Position numbers and translations under genes: made by a program
From: Scytonema sp045865695
Lineage (GTDB): Bacteria; Cyanobacteriota; Cyanobacteriia; Cyanobacteriales; Nostocaceae
Reading direction: 5' to 3'
DNA length: 64,000 nucleotides
NCBI RefSeq assembly: GCF_045865695.1
Contig: NZ_BAACAP010000254.1
Location: forward strand, 124,001-188,000
Shown here: positions 34,095 to 42,406 of the stretch, piece after piece
How positions within the stretch are numbered: position 1 is the first letter of the stretch
Layout: every line of letters starts with the position of its first letter
The notes under the pieces: generated by a model
Seen by the model: only the letters and a program-made list of their open reading frames with translations
Told to the model about the DNA's origin: nothing
Databases searched by the model: none

Positions 34095-34316
34095 TCGTAC
34101 ATTATCTATTTTGATGTTCTACATGACCACTATCAACTATTGCGAATGGGGTGGACGAACTCTCACAAGCGCGTCTTTAATCCAATTCTTCATCTCGATA
34201 TTATTGAAGGTAAAGTCTGGATTCAAGAAAATCGAACAGATATAGATATTGGTGAAGAACTTTTTTCAAGAGGTGTTCCGAAATCCGACATTGTTTTAGG
34301 ACTGCACCCGCCTGAG
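34095..34316 (+). pseudogene. XisI-like remnant
   Basis: Residues 37-110 of an open frame starting at 33987 match the core of XisI (HDHYQLLRMGWTNSHKRV, FNPILHLDIIEGKVWIQ, DIGEELFSRGVPKSDIVLGLHPPE), the fdxN-element excision-control family. Expected XisI ends (start MDKLKNYRQ-like and a final KYTDFAVA-like tail) are missing. The N-terminal stretch is unrelated (VIFLGVTSLFLASDKL) and the C-terminal part runs through a GAGGGTGCGACCCT repeat. No xisH adjoins it. Most likely a broken gene. Confidence 0.7.
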
Positions 34317-34482
34317 GGTGCGACCCTACAACTCAGAGTACTCAATTACTTAGTAGAGTTCTTGTGGGGCGGGCAATATGCCTGCCTAAAACGGGCGGAA
34401 CGCCCGTTCCACAAGACTATTATTCATGTATTGCAGACAACTGAAAACCGCTATATTAGTAATTGGTCACGAGGGGTATCAT

Positions 34483-35136
34483 CTACACAGTGGCGCGAAA
34501 GCGTCGTTTATGTAATACACAAGCAACTCCGATTGCGCCTAAGCCAATTAGAGCTATGTTGGTATTTGGTTCTGGAACTTTCTGGGGAATTTGAAAAGAG
34601 CCTTTCAAGAAAGCTTTACCTTTTAACGGACCAGCCGTTGGATCTTGGTCGAGTGACTCAGTTTCGGTAAAGTTGAGTATGCCGGTAGCACCAATGAATT
34701 TACCAGAGCCACCAGTTATAGTTATGATACCAGAACCATTTAACGAGTTAGTTGTGGGATCGATTGTAGCTGTAGCGTTACTACTTCCAAAGAGCCGATC
34801 TTCACCACTTCCAAAAAACGAGTCGGAGCCTATTTCACCCGCAAGACCAAATTGTGCTGGGTTAGGAACAAAAGTAAACATGCCTGTAGTTGGGTTAAAC
34901 TGGCTGTAGTTGTTGATGCTTGTGAAGTTAGTTAAACCATATGGAGCATTGGGATTATAGCCTAAGATAGTTGCTTTTGAGATGAGAGGTGTTAGGGTTT
35001 CCAAGGTAACTTCTGTATCATAGAACGTGTCAAACTCAAATGTATTTTGAGCGAGCGCTGCAGGCTGTCTCGATACAACACCCAGTAATGTTAGCACTAC
35101 TGAAAAAAGCCATGTGGTCTTTAAGCGAAATCTCAT
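34483..35136 (-). CDS. PEP-CTERM sorting-signal protein
   Basis: A 217-residue secreted protein. Signal peptide MRFRLKTTWLFSVVLTLLGVVSRQPAALAQN. The body (FTSINNYSQFNPTTGMF, SDSFFGSGEDRLFGSSNATATIDP, ITGGSGKFIGATGILNF) is a beta-rich, Gly/Asn/Thr-rich domain seen in cyanobacterial extracellular proteins. C-terminal VPEPNTNIALIGLGAIGVACVLHKRR is a clear PEP-CTERM signal, read by exosortase, which processes and anchors the protein at the surface. No exosortase or related gene is in the window. The exact function is unknown. Confidence 0.85.
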   Translation of the reverse strand: MRFRLKTTWLFSVVLTLLGVVSRQPAALAQNTFEFDTFYDTEVTLETLTPLISKATILGYNPNAPYGLTNFTSINNYSQFNPTTGMFTFVPNPAQFGLAGEIGSDSFFGSGEDRLFGSSNATATIDPTTNSLNGSGIITITGGSGKFIGATGILNFTETESLDQDPTAGPLKGKAFLKGSFQIPQKVPEPNTNIALIGLGAIGVACVLHKRRFRATV

Positions 35137-35259
35137 CTACTAGTTTCCATTTATAGTAACTATTTTATGTTGGGAAAAGACACAGTAATTTATGCATAAA
35201 CCCGATTTCTTTTAGAGCGTCGCAATACTCCATATCAGCCAATGTCACTCTAGGTAAAT

Positions 35260-36714
35260 CTAGCGAATTGACTTCAAACTTTCTGCTTTCTGTACTAAGA
35301 AATCAGTAAAAATACTCATAATAGTGCGCTGACGCAATTTGATATTGGCATTGATGGACATACCTGATTGTAGCGATAAAGAGCGATCGCTCACTAAGAC
35401 AGATTGCTTATCCAAACGTACTTTTGCCGGAAAACGATAAAAATTGTGAATTTGATCTGGAGGTAAAGCATCAGAACCAATCCAAATTAGTTCCCCTTTA
35501 ATATCACCAAACTCCTGAAAAGGAAAAGAATCAATTCTGACATCTACTTTCTGTCCTTGTCTAACAAAGCCGATATCGCGGTTAGTAATATAAACTTTAG
35601 CAACTAAATCTTCATTAGGAACTATTTTTACAATAGGCTCAGTCGTATTCACAACAGATCCAGAACTTGAGGGTTGCATTTCAAAAATAGTTCCATCTAC
35701 GGGAGCGCTAATTCTTTGATATTGTAAAGTCTCCTGTGCTTGACTGATTTGACTGTCAATTTCGTTAATTTTCTTTTGATTCTCCAATATAATTTTAGTC
35801 AGTTGACTATCGATTTCAGCAATACTTTTTTCATTCACTGTTATGCGGGAGAGTAAATCTTCTTTAGAAAGAGCTTCAGTATTGCGAAGTTTTTCATTGG
35901 ATTGAGCGATCGCTAGTTTTAATTGCTGCTGTTCTTTTATCAAACGAGCAACTTCTGCTTGAGACTTTACAACTTCCTGCTGTTGAGTTAAATACCTCGC
36001 TCGTGGAAAAGCGCCCTCCTTCATAACTGTTTCCATATCTTTGAAAATTCTTTGACCAATTGCCAACACATTTTTCGCACTACTTAGTTCAAGCTGATTT
36101 TGGCTCAATTTCTCAATTGTTTTCTCTTTTTCTAGCCGAATATCTGCTAGGCGAGAACTAAAATCTGATTCGCGACTTTGCAAGCGTAACTTTTGATCTG
36201 GAGTCAAGGTAACTCCTGCTATAGAACCACTTAATTGTGCGCGATAAACTTGATTTTCAGCTACAATTGCCACACGACTTTGAGTTAAAGAAGCAATTTC
36301 CGGACGAATGTTAAGTGTTGCTCCTAGTTTGAGGTTTGGTGAAACATTCCCTGCTAAATGACGGCGATAAAAATCATTTTCCTGTACTAGAGCAGCACGA
36401 TTTTTTTGTAATGATACCAACTGTGCTTTCGCGGAGGTTTGTTCCAGAGTCACAAGAATGTCACCTTTTTTCACTCGCTGACCATCTTTCACATGAATGA
36501 CTTTTACAACACCACCTACAGGCGCTTTCACATCAGTCACTGCACCTTGTGGTTCTAGCTTACCAGTTGCGGGAATTGCTTCATCAATTTTATAGATTGA
36601 TGCCCAAATAACTGTAAAAGCGGTGACCCCAATAATTGCCCAAGCAATTGTTCGCGACCAGATTGAGGATTGTTCTAATATAACAGGTGTATCAAATTTA
36701 TATTCTGTGTTCAT
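35260..36714 (-). CDS. HlyD-family membrane fusion protein
   Basis: A 484-residue periplasmic adaptor for a type I exporter. One N-terminal membrane helix (AWAIIGVTAFTVIWASIYK) precedes a biotinyl-lipoyl-like half (VKAPVGGVVKVIHVKDGQRVKKGDILV), a long coiled coil (about residues 120-350), the second lipoyl half (YQRISAPVDGTIFEMQPSSSG) and a beta-barrel (AKVYITNRDIGFVRQGQKVDVRIDSFPF). It links the ABC exporter upstream (36769-39720) with an outer-membrane channel not encoded here. The operon order is PPIase, ABC, HlyD. Confidence 0.92.
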   Translation of the reverse strand: MNTEYKFDTPVILEQSSIWSRTIAWAIIGVTAFTVIWASIYKIDEAIPATGKLEPQGAVTDVKAPVGGVVKVIHVKDGQRVKKGDILVTLEQTSAKAQLVSLQKNRAALVQENDFYRRHLAGNVSPNLKLGATLNIRPEIASLTQSRVAIVAENQVYRAQLSGSIAGVTLTPDQKLRLQSRESDFSSRLADIRLEKEKTIEKLSQNQLELSSAKNVLAIGQRIFKDMETVMKEGAFPRARYLTQQQEVVKSQAEVARLIKEQQQLKLAIAQSNEKLRNTEALSKEDLLSRITVNEKSIAEIDSQLTKIILENQKKINEIDSQISQAQETLQYQRISAPVDGTIFEMQPSSSGSVVNTTEPIVKIVPNEDLVAKVYITNRDIGFVRQGQKVDVRIDSFPFQEFGDIKGELIWIGSDALPPDQIHNFYRFPAKVRLDKQSVLVSDRSLSLQSGMSINANIKLRQRTIMSIFTDFLVQKAESLKSIR

Positions 36715-36768
36715 AATATTGTTAGTGGTTAGTAGGGGCGCAATGCCTTGCGCCCGTACAGTGGTTAG

Positions 36769-39720
36769 CTAAATTTTTTCTTGTTGTTGATACAAACAGT
36801 AGTAATAGCCTTTAAGAGACATCAACTCTTCATGAGTTCCTTGTTCGACGAGCGCACCTTTATCCATCATCAAAATGACATCAGCGTTACGAATAGTCGT
36901 CAACCTATGAGTGATGAAAAATACTGTTTTGCCTTTGAATGCTTCTGCTAAGTTACGACAGACTTGTGCTTCTGCATTGTAATCTAAAGCACTTGTAGCC
37001 TCGTCTAAAATCAGTAATTGCGGATTTTGCAAGACAGTGCGGGCGATCGCAACTCGCTGTCTTTGTCCCCCAGATAACCCAGAGCCTCGTTCGCCAACTT
37101 GGGTATTGTAGCCATTGGGCAATGACATAATAAAGTCGTGGGCATAAGCAACTTTGGCAGCAGCAATAATCTCTTCATCGCTAGCATCAGGATATCCTAA
37201 AGCAATATTTTCTCGAATTGTTCCATCAAACAATAAAGTATCTTGTAATACCACGCCAATTTGACGGCGGAGAGAATAAAGCTCTACTTTGCTGATATCA
37301 TAGCCATCAATTACAATCTTTCCAGAAGCTGGCTCGTAAAGTCTAGGTATTAATTTCAACAAAGTACTTTTCCCAGAACCACTTTGACCGACAACACCTA
37401 CAAACGAACCCACAGGCAAATCGACATTGATGTTGCACAATTGCATGGGACTGTTGGGACGGAAGCTAAAGGAAACATTATGGTAACGAACATGACCTTC
37501 AATAGCAGGCATAAGGATATTTTGACGTTCTCCCTGTTCCTCTTCTTGGGGTGTATCGAGAATATCACTCAAACGTTGTAAGGATAAAGCTGTTTCTTGG
37601 AAATTCTGCCAGAGTTGAACTAAACGTAGTAGAGGACTTGTGACGTAGTTGGAAATGATGCGGAAAGCGATAAGTTGTCCCAAGGTAAGTTGTCCGTTGA
37701 GAACCAGGTAAGCTCCTACCCACAAAACCAATAAAGTAGAGAGTTTGTTGAGGAAGTTGCTGAGAGATCCAGCAGTGGTTTGAGTAGAAATCGTCTTAAA
37801 CCCAGCACTAATGTAGCGGGCGTAGCGTTCTTGCCATTGCCAACGAGAATGTAATTCTAAATTTTGCGCTTTGACTGTTTGCATTCCCGCCATCACTTCG
37901 ACTAAATAGGAGTGAGTTTCGGCGTTGCGTTCGGCTTTTTCATGCAATTGTCGCCGCATAATTGGCGATACTAATAGGTTCAAGAGGGCAAATAATGGTA
38001 CTGTCGCTAAAGCCACTAATGTCAGCACCCAACTATAAATTGCCATGACAAAGATGTAAATGACAGAAAAAACCGCATCCATGACCACGGTTAAAGCCGT
38101 ACCCGTAAGGAAGGAACGAATGTGTTCGAGTTCGTTAATCCGCGTTGCGAGTTCGCCCACGGGACGGCGATCGAAGTAAGATAGTGGCAAGCGTAGCAGG
38201 TGATTGATAACTTCTGAACCTAACGAGAGGTCTATGCGGTTTGTTGTGTCTACAAATAGATGAGTGCGGACGTTAGAAAGAATGGCTTCTACGATAGAGA
38301 CGACTATTAAAAAGATACCGAAAACTTCTAAGGTACTAGGGCTATTGCCAACAATCACTTTATCAATGACGACTTGTGTTGCCAGAGGATTCACCAAGCC
38401 AAAAATCTGTACCACTATCGAAGCAATCAAGACTTCAATGAGAACTTTTCGATAGCGTTTCAGGGAAGGGACAAACCAAGAAAGACCAAATCGGGATTTA
38501 GGCGTGTATTTTGTGGGTTGCAGCAGTAAAACTTCCCCTTCATTACCCCAAGTTTCAGCAAAGTCTCGTGACTTACGACGCACGAGTCCCATTTCGGGAA
38601 CGGCAATGAGTAATTCCTGGGGACTGGTTTTGTAAATAACCGCAAAAGTATCTTGCCAGGAAATCATAACGGGAGGTTGCAAGCGACTGACAGCAGATGC
38701 AGGAATTTTGACTATTTGGGTTGTCAACCCCATTAACTCTGCGACTGCACCGCAAAATTGCAGAGATAGACTACCCGCGTGTTCTTGTTGTTTAGTCAAA
38801 ACTCGCCGTAGCATATCTCGCCGGAAGGGCATATGAAAATACTGGCTTAACATCTGGAAGCAAGCTAGGGTTGCGTCAATGGGACCTCTAGCTCGAATAT
38901 AAGGATATTTTTCTCTTTGGGATTGTTTAGTTGTGGTTGGGTTGGTAACGATTTCTGCGGCGTAGGGAATATCAGATTGCCAAGAATCTGTTTTTGTGAG
39001 TGTTGTTGTAGGAATGATAGATGCTGGTAGCAAATACTGTGGCACGCCAATTAAACGCATACTTCTGTTGAGGAGTAGTTTTCTATTAGCGTCTAAGTCT
39101 ATACGGCTGCCGACTGGAAATGCAGTATGAGAACTACCACTGACGAGCCACAAATAATCTTCTCCGTTTTTAGGAGTTAAGAAGGATTGTCCTGTGGGGA
39201 ATGTTTGCACAACGGCTGTTTCCCAAGCAGTTCGTGTTAGTTTGAGTAAATCGGTGTTGCCATCAGCTCGTCGATTGAGTTCTTCTCCTAATAATTCATA
39301 CAGTTCTATTAGGGAGACTCGATTGTGCAATGCTTCCGCAAAGGCTGATTCTTGCTTCATTAAAGAGAGAAAATCGGTAGCAGGCAAATTCAGACAAAGC
39401 ACTTCTGTAGATGCGATCGCAGTTTCACAAGCCACATCCCTTACATGACTGACCCAACCTATAACTTCTCCCGATCGCAGCAACATCAGAGTGTCGGGTT
39501 TATCCGAACGAGGATCGTATCCTAAAAGACGAGCCTGTCCTTGACAGATAATGCTAATCTGTTCGGGCATAACTTCCCGTGTTGCGATAGTTTGACCCAT
39601 ACGGTAGCGCAACAATTGCACTTTTTTCTGGAGGTTTTCTAGGGACTTTTCTGATAAGTGTAAAAAAGGAAATGTAGCTGTTAAGAATTCTTGAATATCG
39701 ATAGAAGTATTTGTCATCAT
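36769..39720 (-). CDS. Peptidase-like ABC exporter with cyclic-nucleotide-binding domains
   Basis: A 983-residue type I secretion ABC. N-terminal ~230 residues hold a cNMP-binding-like fold (IATREVMPEQISIICQGQARLLGYD, LLRSGEVIGWVSHV). A C39 peptidase-like domain follows (RARGPIDATLACFQMLSQYFHMPFRRDMLRRVL); the expected catalytic Cys position reads ATLA and the His region is MISWQDTFAVIYK, so peptidase activity is probably lost, as in HlyB CLDs. Six TM helices and a complete NBD come next (Walker A GQSGSGKSTL, signature LSGGQRQRVAIA, Walker B LLILDEATSALD). Start ATG at 39720. It is the transport engine for the flanking HlyD and PPIase genes. Confidence 0.93.
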   Translation of the reverse strand: MMTNTSIDIQEFLTATFPFLHLSEKSLENLQKKVQLLRYRMGQTIATREVMPEQISIICQGQARLLGYDPRSDKPDTLMLLRSGEVIGWVSHVRDVACETAIASTEVLCLNLPATDFLSLMKQESAFAEALHNRVSLIELYELLGEELNRRADGNTDLLKLTRTAWETAVVQTFPTGQSFLTPKNGEDYLWLVSGSSHTAFPVGSRIDLDANRKLLLNRSMRLIGVPQYLLPASIIPTTTLTKTDSWQSDIPYAAEIVTNPTTTKQSQREKYPYIRARGPIDATLACFQMLSQYFHMPFRRDMLRRVLTKQQEHAGSLSLQFCGAVAELMGLTTQIVKIPASAVSRLQPPVMISWQDTFAVIYKTSPQELLIAVPEMGLVRRKSRDFAETWGNEGEVLLLQPTKYTPKSRFGLSWFVPSLKRYRKVLIEVLIASIVVQIFGLVNPLATQVVIDKVIVGNSPSTLEVFGIFLIVVSIVEAILSNVRTHLFVDTTNRIDLSLGSEVINHLLRLPLSYFDRRPVGELATRINELEHIRSFLTGTALTVVMDAVFSVIYIFVMAIYSWVLTLVALATVPLFALLNLLVSPIMRRQLHEKAERNAETHSYLVEVMAGMQTVKAQNLELHSRWQWQERYARYISAGFKTISTQTTAGSLSNFLNKLSTLLVLWVGAYLVLNGQLTLGQLIAFRIISNYVTSPLLRLVQLWQNFQETALSLQRLSDILDTPQEEEQGERQNILMPAIEGHVRYHNVSFSFRPNSPMQLCNINVDLPVGSFVGVVGQSGSGKSTLLKLIPRLYEPASGKIVIDGYDISKVELYSLRRQIGVVLQDTLLFDGTIRENIALGYPDASDEEIIAAAKVAYAHDFIMSLPNGYNTQVGERGSGLSGGQRQRVAIARTVLQNPQLLILDEATSALDYNAEAQVCRNLAEAFKGKTVFFITHRLTTIRNADVILMMDKGALVEQGTHEELMSLKGYYYCLYQQQEKI

Positions 39721-39749
39721 ATGCTGCACCAATCGTTTCTAATCTTTCT

Positions 39750-40529
39750 TTATGCGGCGTTACTAGATTTCTCTTGTGGCTGTTTGCGGGTTACCATCAT
39801 CCAAGCTTTATCTCTATCTGATAACTGATGAATTTGTTCTTGTAACCAACTTTCAAATAACTCTTTCAACAGACGTTGTTGCATAAATTTATCGAGCTGT
39901 GCGGGAAGAAGTTTTTCTAAGCGTATAATGACGAAAAACTCACCAAAAGGAATGGGACGCCAGAGTTGTCCTGGTTGACTAACTTGAAGTTGCTTTGCTA
40001 AACCGGGGTGCAAAGACTCAAGGTCAACAGGTCCGACGATTCCATTTGTGTTTGCTTCTGGTCCTGTAGAATATTCCCGCGCAACTTCGGCAAAGGTTTG
40101 TTCTCCTGCTAGGATGCGAAAATACAGTTCATTGGCAATGCCTAATTCTTGCGTGCGAATCAAAGAGTATATGACTCGATCTAGGCGTGGCTTCCGATGG
40201 AGAAAGTAAGATTCTAGTTTGTTTCCCCATGTCTCTTGCTGGAATTTTTCTATTCTCAACTTGCGAGTTATAAGGGCTTGAAATTGCTTGTGGTTGAGAT
40301 TGTAATGTTTCAGCCATGCTTCATGTTCGGTAGAATTACTAATTTGATGTTGTTTGAAAAAATGCTGGCTAGCTGTAGAGATCTCTTCCCTCGTGCAGGT
40401 TATTTGTGCGATCGCTCTATCTATAAGGATCTCTCTTAAAAATTGAGGCATCATGTTGTACTGAGTTAGCAAAGTCATCAGTTCTTCGCTAGCGAGCGTG
40501 CGATCGCCAATTTCTATCTCATAAGCCAT
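39750..40529 (-). CDS. PpiC/SurA-type peptidyl-prolyl isomerase
   Basis: A 259-residue rotamase. The N-terminal helical chaperone-like region (YNMMPQFLREILIDRAIAQITC) precedes a parvulin domain (EQTFAEVAREYSTGPEANTNGIVGPVDLESLHPGLAKQL, then PFGEFFVIIRLEKLLP). ATG 40529 is used; the TTG at 40538 is less likely. It lacks a signal peptide, as is usual for the PPIases encoded with cyanobacterial C39/HlyB exporters. It is the first gene of the export operon. It may help keep the exported protein unfolded or folded, by analogy. Confidence 0.88.
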   Translation of the reverse strand: MAYEIEIGDRTLASEELMTLLTQYNMMPQFLREILIDRAIAQITCTREEISTASQHFFKQHQISNSTEHEAWLKHYNLNHKQFQALITRKLRIEKFQQETWGNKLESYFLHRKPRLDRVIYSLIRTQELGIANELYFRILAGEQTFAEVAREYSTGPEANTNGIVGPVDLESLHPGLAKQLQVSQPGQLWRPIPFGEFFVIIRLEKLLPAQLDKFMQQRLLKELFESWLQEQIHQLSDRDKAWMMVTRKQPQEKSSNAA

Positions 40530-40887
40530 ACCCTGCAAAACTCCTTAACTGTTTGTGATGATTGCTAACAAGCAACTACGTATGATTCATTGAAAAAATG
40601 CACAAATTTAATCAAACTTTGTCAAAAAATTACAACTTAATGCCAAGAATACTCAGGTATCTAAATAAAGTCATGTGTTATATTCTTCTGTATATCAGCT
40701 CCTCTTGAAAAAGGTGTGAGTTGATGTGTACTAAGGTAAGTTCTGGTTCTGTCAGAGGTTTTCCTCTGATAGGAACCTTCCTGTAAGTGTAAAACTTGAA
40801 CTAGACCTTCATATAATTAATCGGCACTGTTAGGTGACATTACGCAACATCCTGAAGAAGTTTACATTTGTTAATTTTCAACTTGTA
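40530..40887. other. Intergenic region with stem-loop
   Basis: No gene supported. Holds a stem-loop at 40745-40777 (arms GGTTCTGTCAGAGG and CCTCTGATAGGAACC around TTTT), AT-rich sequence that should include the promoter of the PPIase-ABC-HlyD operon, and the debris downstream of a truncated aspartic-protease gene. Confidence 0.6.
40745..40777. other. Strong stem-loop (14-bp arms)
   Basis: GGTTCTGTCAGAGG pairs with CCTCTGATAGGAACC (one mismatch and one bulge) with a TTTT loop. Lies ~215 bp upstream of the PPIase start and ~110 bp from the truncated protease. No T-run follows, so it is not a standard terminator; a 5'-UTR regulatory hairpin or RNA element is possible. Confidence 0.6.
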
Positions 40888-41076
40888 CTATTCCCTAAGT
40901 ACTCGCGTCTGCACGTAAACCCAACCGAGTCCTTGTAAATCTTGTTCGTTTATAGCCAACCATCCAGAGAACCCCGTGTCCAGCATTACGTCAATTGGTA
41001 GTTCTAGACCATCCTCAGCAATCAGTTCAATTTCAAACAACAAAGCATAATCATCCCCAAAAGAGCCTTGAATCAT
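40888..41076 (-). pseudogene. Truncated clan AA aspartic protease
   Basis: A 62-residue remnant with the retropepsin-like start (MIQGSFGDDYALLFEIELI) and the active-site DTG in VMLDTGFSGWLAINEQDL. It ends after WVYVQTRVLRE, where intact family members run for another ~60 residues to include the second half of the fold. Its start overlaps the stop of the upstream decayed gene by 4 nt (ATGA), as in an intact cassette. The sequence after the stop shows no continuing homology, so the 3' part is lost. Confidence 0.7.
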
Positions 41077-41393
41077 ACAGTTCCGGAAACCCCTGTCTCA
41101 TTAATTTGAAAGAAAAACAATGGTACAGTACCAGGGTGCTTCTGACGAGCAGTTTGCATAACGACTTCTTCATCTCGGTCAATAAAGTAGTCACCACTAT
41201 TCGGTTCAATAACCATATACCAACCGTAGTGGGTCTGGATATAATTAGGTTTCACACGATCGAAAATCACCTTACAACGACGGTGAAATTCCTCGTCTTG
41301 AGCTTTAATTTTGGCTTTCTCTTCAGCAGTCCACTGGATTTAGGGAAAAATTCTTCCTCGACGTACTGTCCGGATAGATTTAGCGGAAGTCAT
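41073..41393 (-). pseudogene. Conserved hypothetical gene broken by a nonsense codon
   Basis: From ATG 41393 (MTSAKSIRTVRRGRIFP) an in-frame TAA occurs at 41340-41342, and then the frame continues coherently (IQWTAEEKAKIKAQDEEFHRR, FDRVKPNYIQTHYGWYMVIEP, FFQINETGVSGTV) to its overlap with the protease gene. Removing the single stop would restore a 106-residue protein of the type usually paired with clan AA proteases in cyanobacteria. This looks like a recent nonsense mutation, or a sequencing error. The ORF starting inside at 41270 is only the distal part. Confidence 0.75.
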
Positions 41394-41586
41394 AATTATA
41401 CTCCTTCAGAATCATAGCAATTAATGTATAACAATTCTAAATCATTCGTGAAAAGTTAGCTCCCCGATTCTTTAAAAAGTTGGGTATCTGAATACCGTAA
41501 ATTTTCACCAATCAAATAGAATTGCTATGTAAGAGGTTATTGGCATAAAATCTAAAGTGGAAGTAATTCCACATTTAACGAATCCC

Positions 41587-42174
41587 ATGGCTGTTGCGAA
41601 ACCAAAGCGATTTACAATTGACGAATACCATCGGCTTATCGATCTCGGATTTCTGACTGAAGGAGATAGGATCGAGCTGATACAAGGAGAACTCATTTCA
41701 ATGACTGCAAAAGGAAGACCTCATACAGTTTGTGCTTCCATTCTGTGTCGTCAACTAGACCGGCTTTTAGGTGACCGAGCAGTTATTCGCGGTCAAGATC
41801 CGATCGCTCTACCCAATCAGAGTGAGCCTGAACCAGATGTTGTCATTGCAAAAGGAACAGATGAAGATTATCTCGCGCATCATCCCTATCCTGAAGATAT
41901 TTTCTTAGTTATTGAAATTTCTGACAAAACTTTAGATTACGACCAAACAACGAAGCTGTCATTGTATGCAAACGCAGGTGTTTCTAACTACTGGATCGTA
42001 AATTTGCAGGAGCGGCAACTTGAGTGTTACAGTCAACCCTATCAAAATAGTCAGGGGAAGTTTGGCTATCTCAACAAGCAGATTTTTTTATCTCATCAGG
42101 AAATTCCAATTCCTGGATTTGAAGACTCTATGTTGAACTTGAAGCGGATTTTTCCACAAGGCGCGATTGAATAA
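41587..42174 (+). CDS. Uma2-family endonuclease (DUF820)
   Basis: A 195-residue PD-(D/E)XK protein of the family expanded in cyanobacteria. Opening FTIDEYHRLIDLGFLTEGDRIELIQGEL, then EPEPDVVIAK and the E-x-S strand VIEISDKTLDYDQTTKLSLY, and YWIVNLQERQLECY. ATG 41587 follows the family pattern; the earlier in-frame start at 41557 is weaker. The role is unknown: these are nuclease-fold proteins of transposon/phage-related or defence type, often in multicopy. Two others are in the window. Confidence 0.9.
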   Translation: MAVAKPKRFTIDEYHRLIDLGFLTEGDRIELIQGELISMTAKGRPHTVCASILCRQLDRLLGDRAVIRGQDPIALPNQSEPEPDVVIAKGTDEDYLAHHPYPEDIFLVIEISDKTLDYDQTTKLSLYANAGVSNYWIVNLQERQLECYSQPYQNSQGKFGYLNKQIFLSHQEIPIPGFEDSMLNLKRIFPQGAIE

Positions 42175-42272
42175 GTCTGAAAATAAAAAATCTCTCAAAA
42201 TTGTTGCAGTGCGGTACTCACAGCCCTCTGCCAAAATTAGGACGGGCGAGGACGCCCGTTCCACAAGATGAA

Positions 42273-42379
42273 TATAGCAGTTTTCACTTGAATGAAATAC
42301 AGATTTATCTGCTACGGGCTGCTACAGGCTGCGGTTCCATAACTTTTTTATGTACTGCACCCAATTGAAAACCGCTATA
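42273..42379. repeat. MITE-like element with 18-bp inverted ends
   Basis: Arms TATAGCAGTTTTCACTTG (42273-42290) and CAATTGAAAACCGCTATA (42362-42379) pair at 16 of 18 positions; the interior is non-coding. A GACGGGCGAGGACGCCCGTTC palindrome lies directly to its left. The end motif TGAAAACCGCTATA also appears singly at about 34441-34455, so it is dispersed. Confidence 0.65.
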
Positions 42380-42406
42380 ACTTATTTCTTAACAATCCCT
42401 TATTGG

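Noticed and set aside
34673..34909. Pro-rich ORF on the plus strand
   Set aside because: Antisense shadow of the PEP-CTERM gene.
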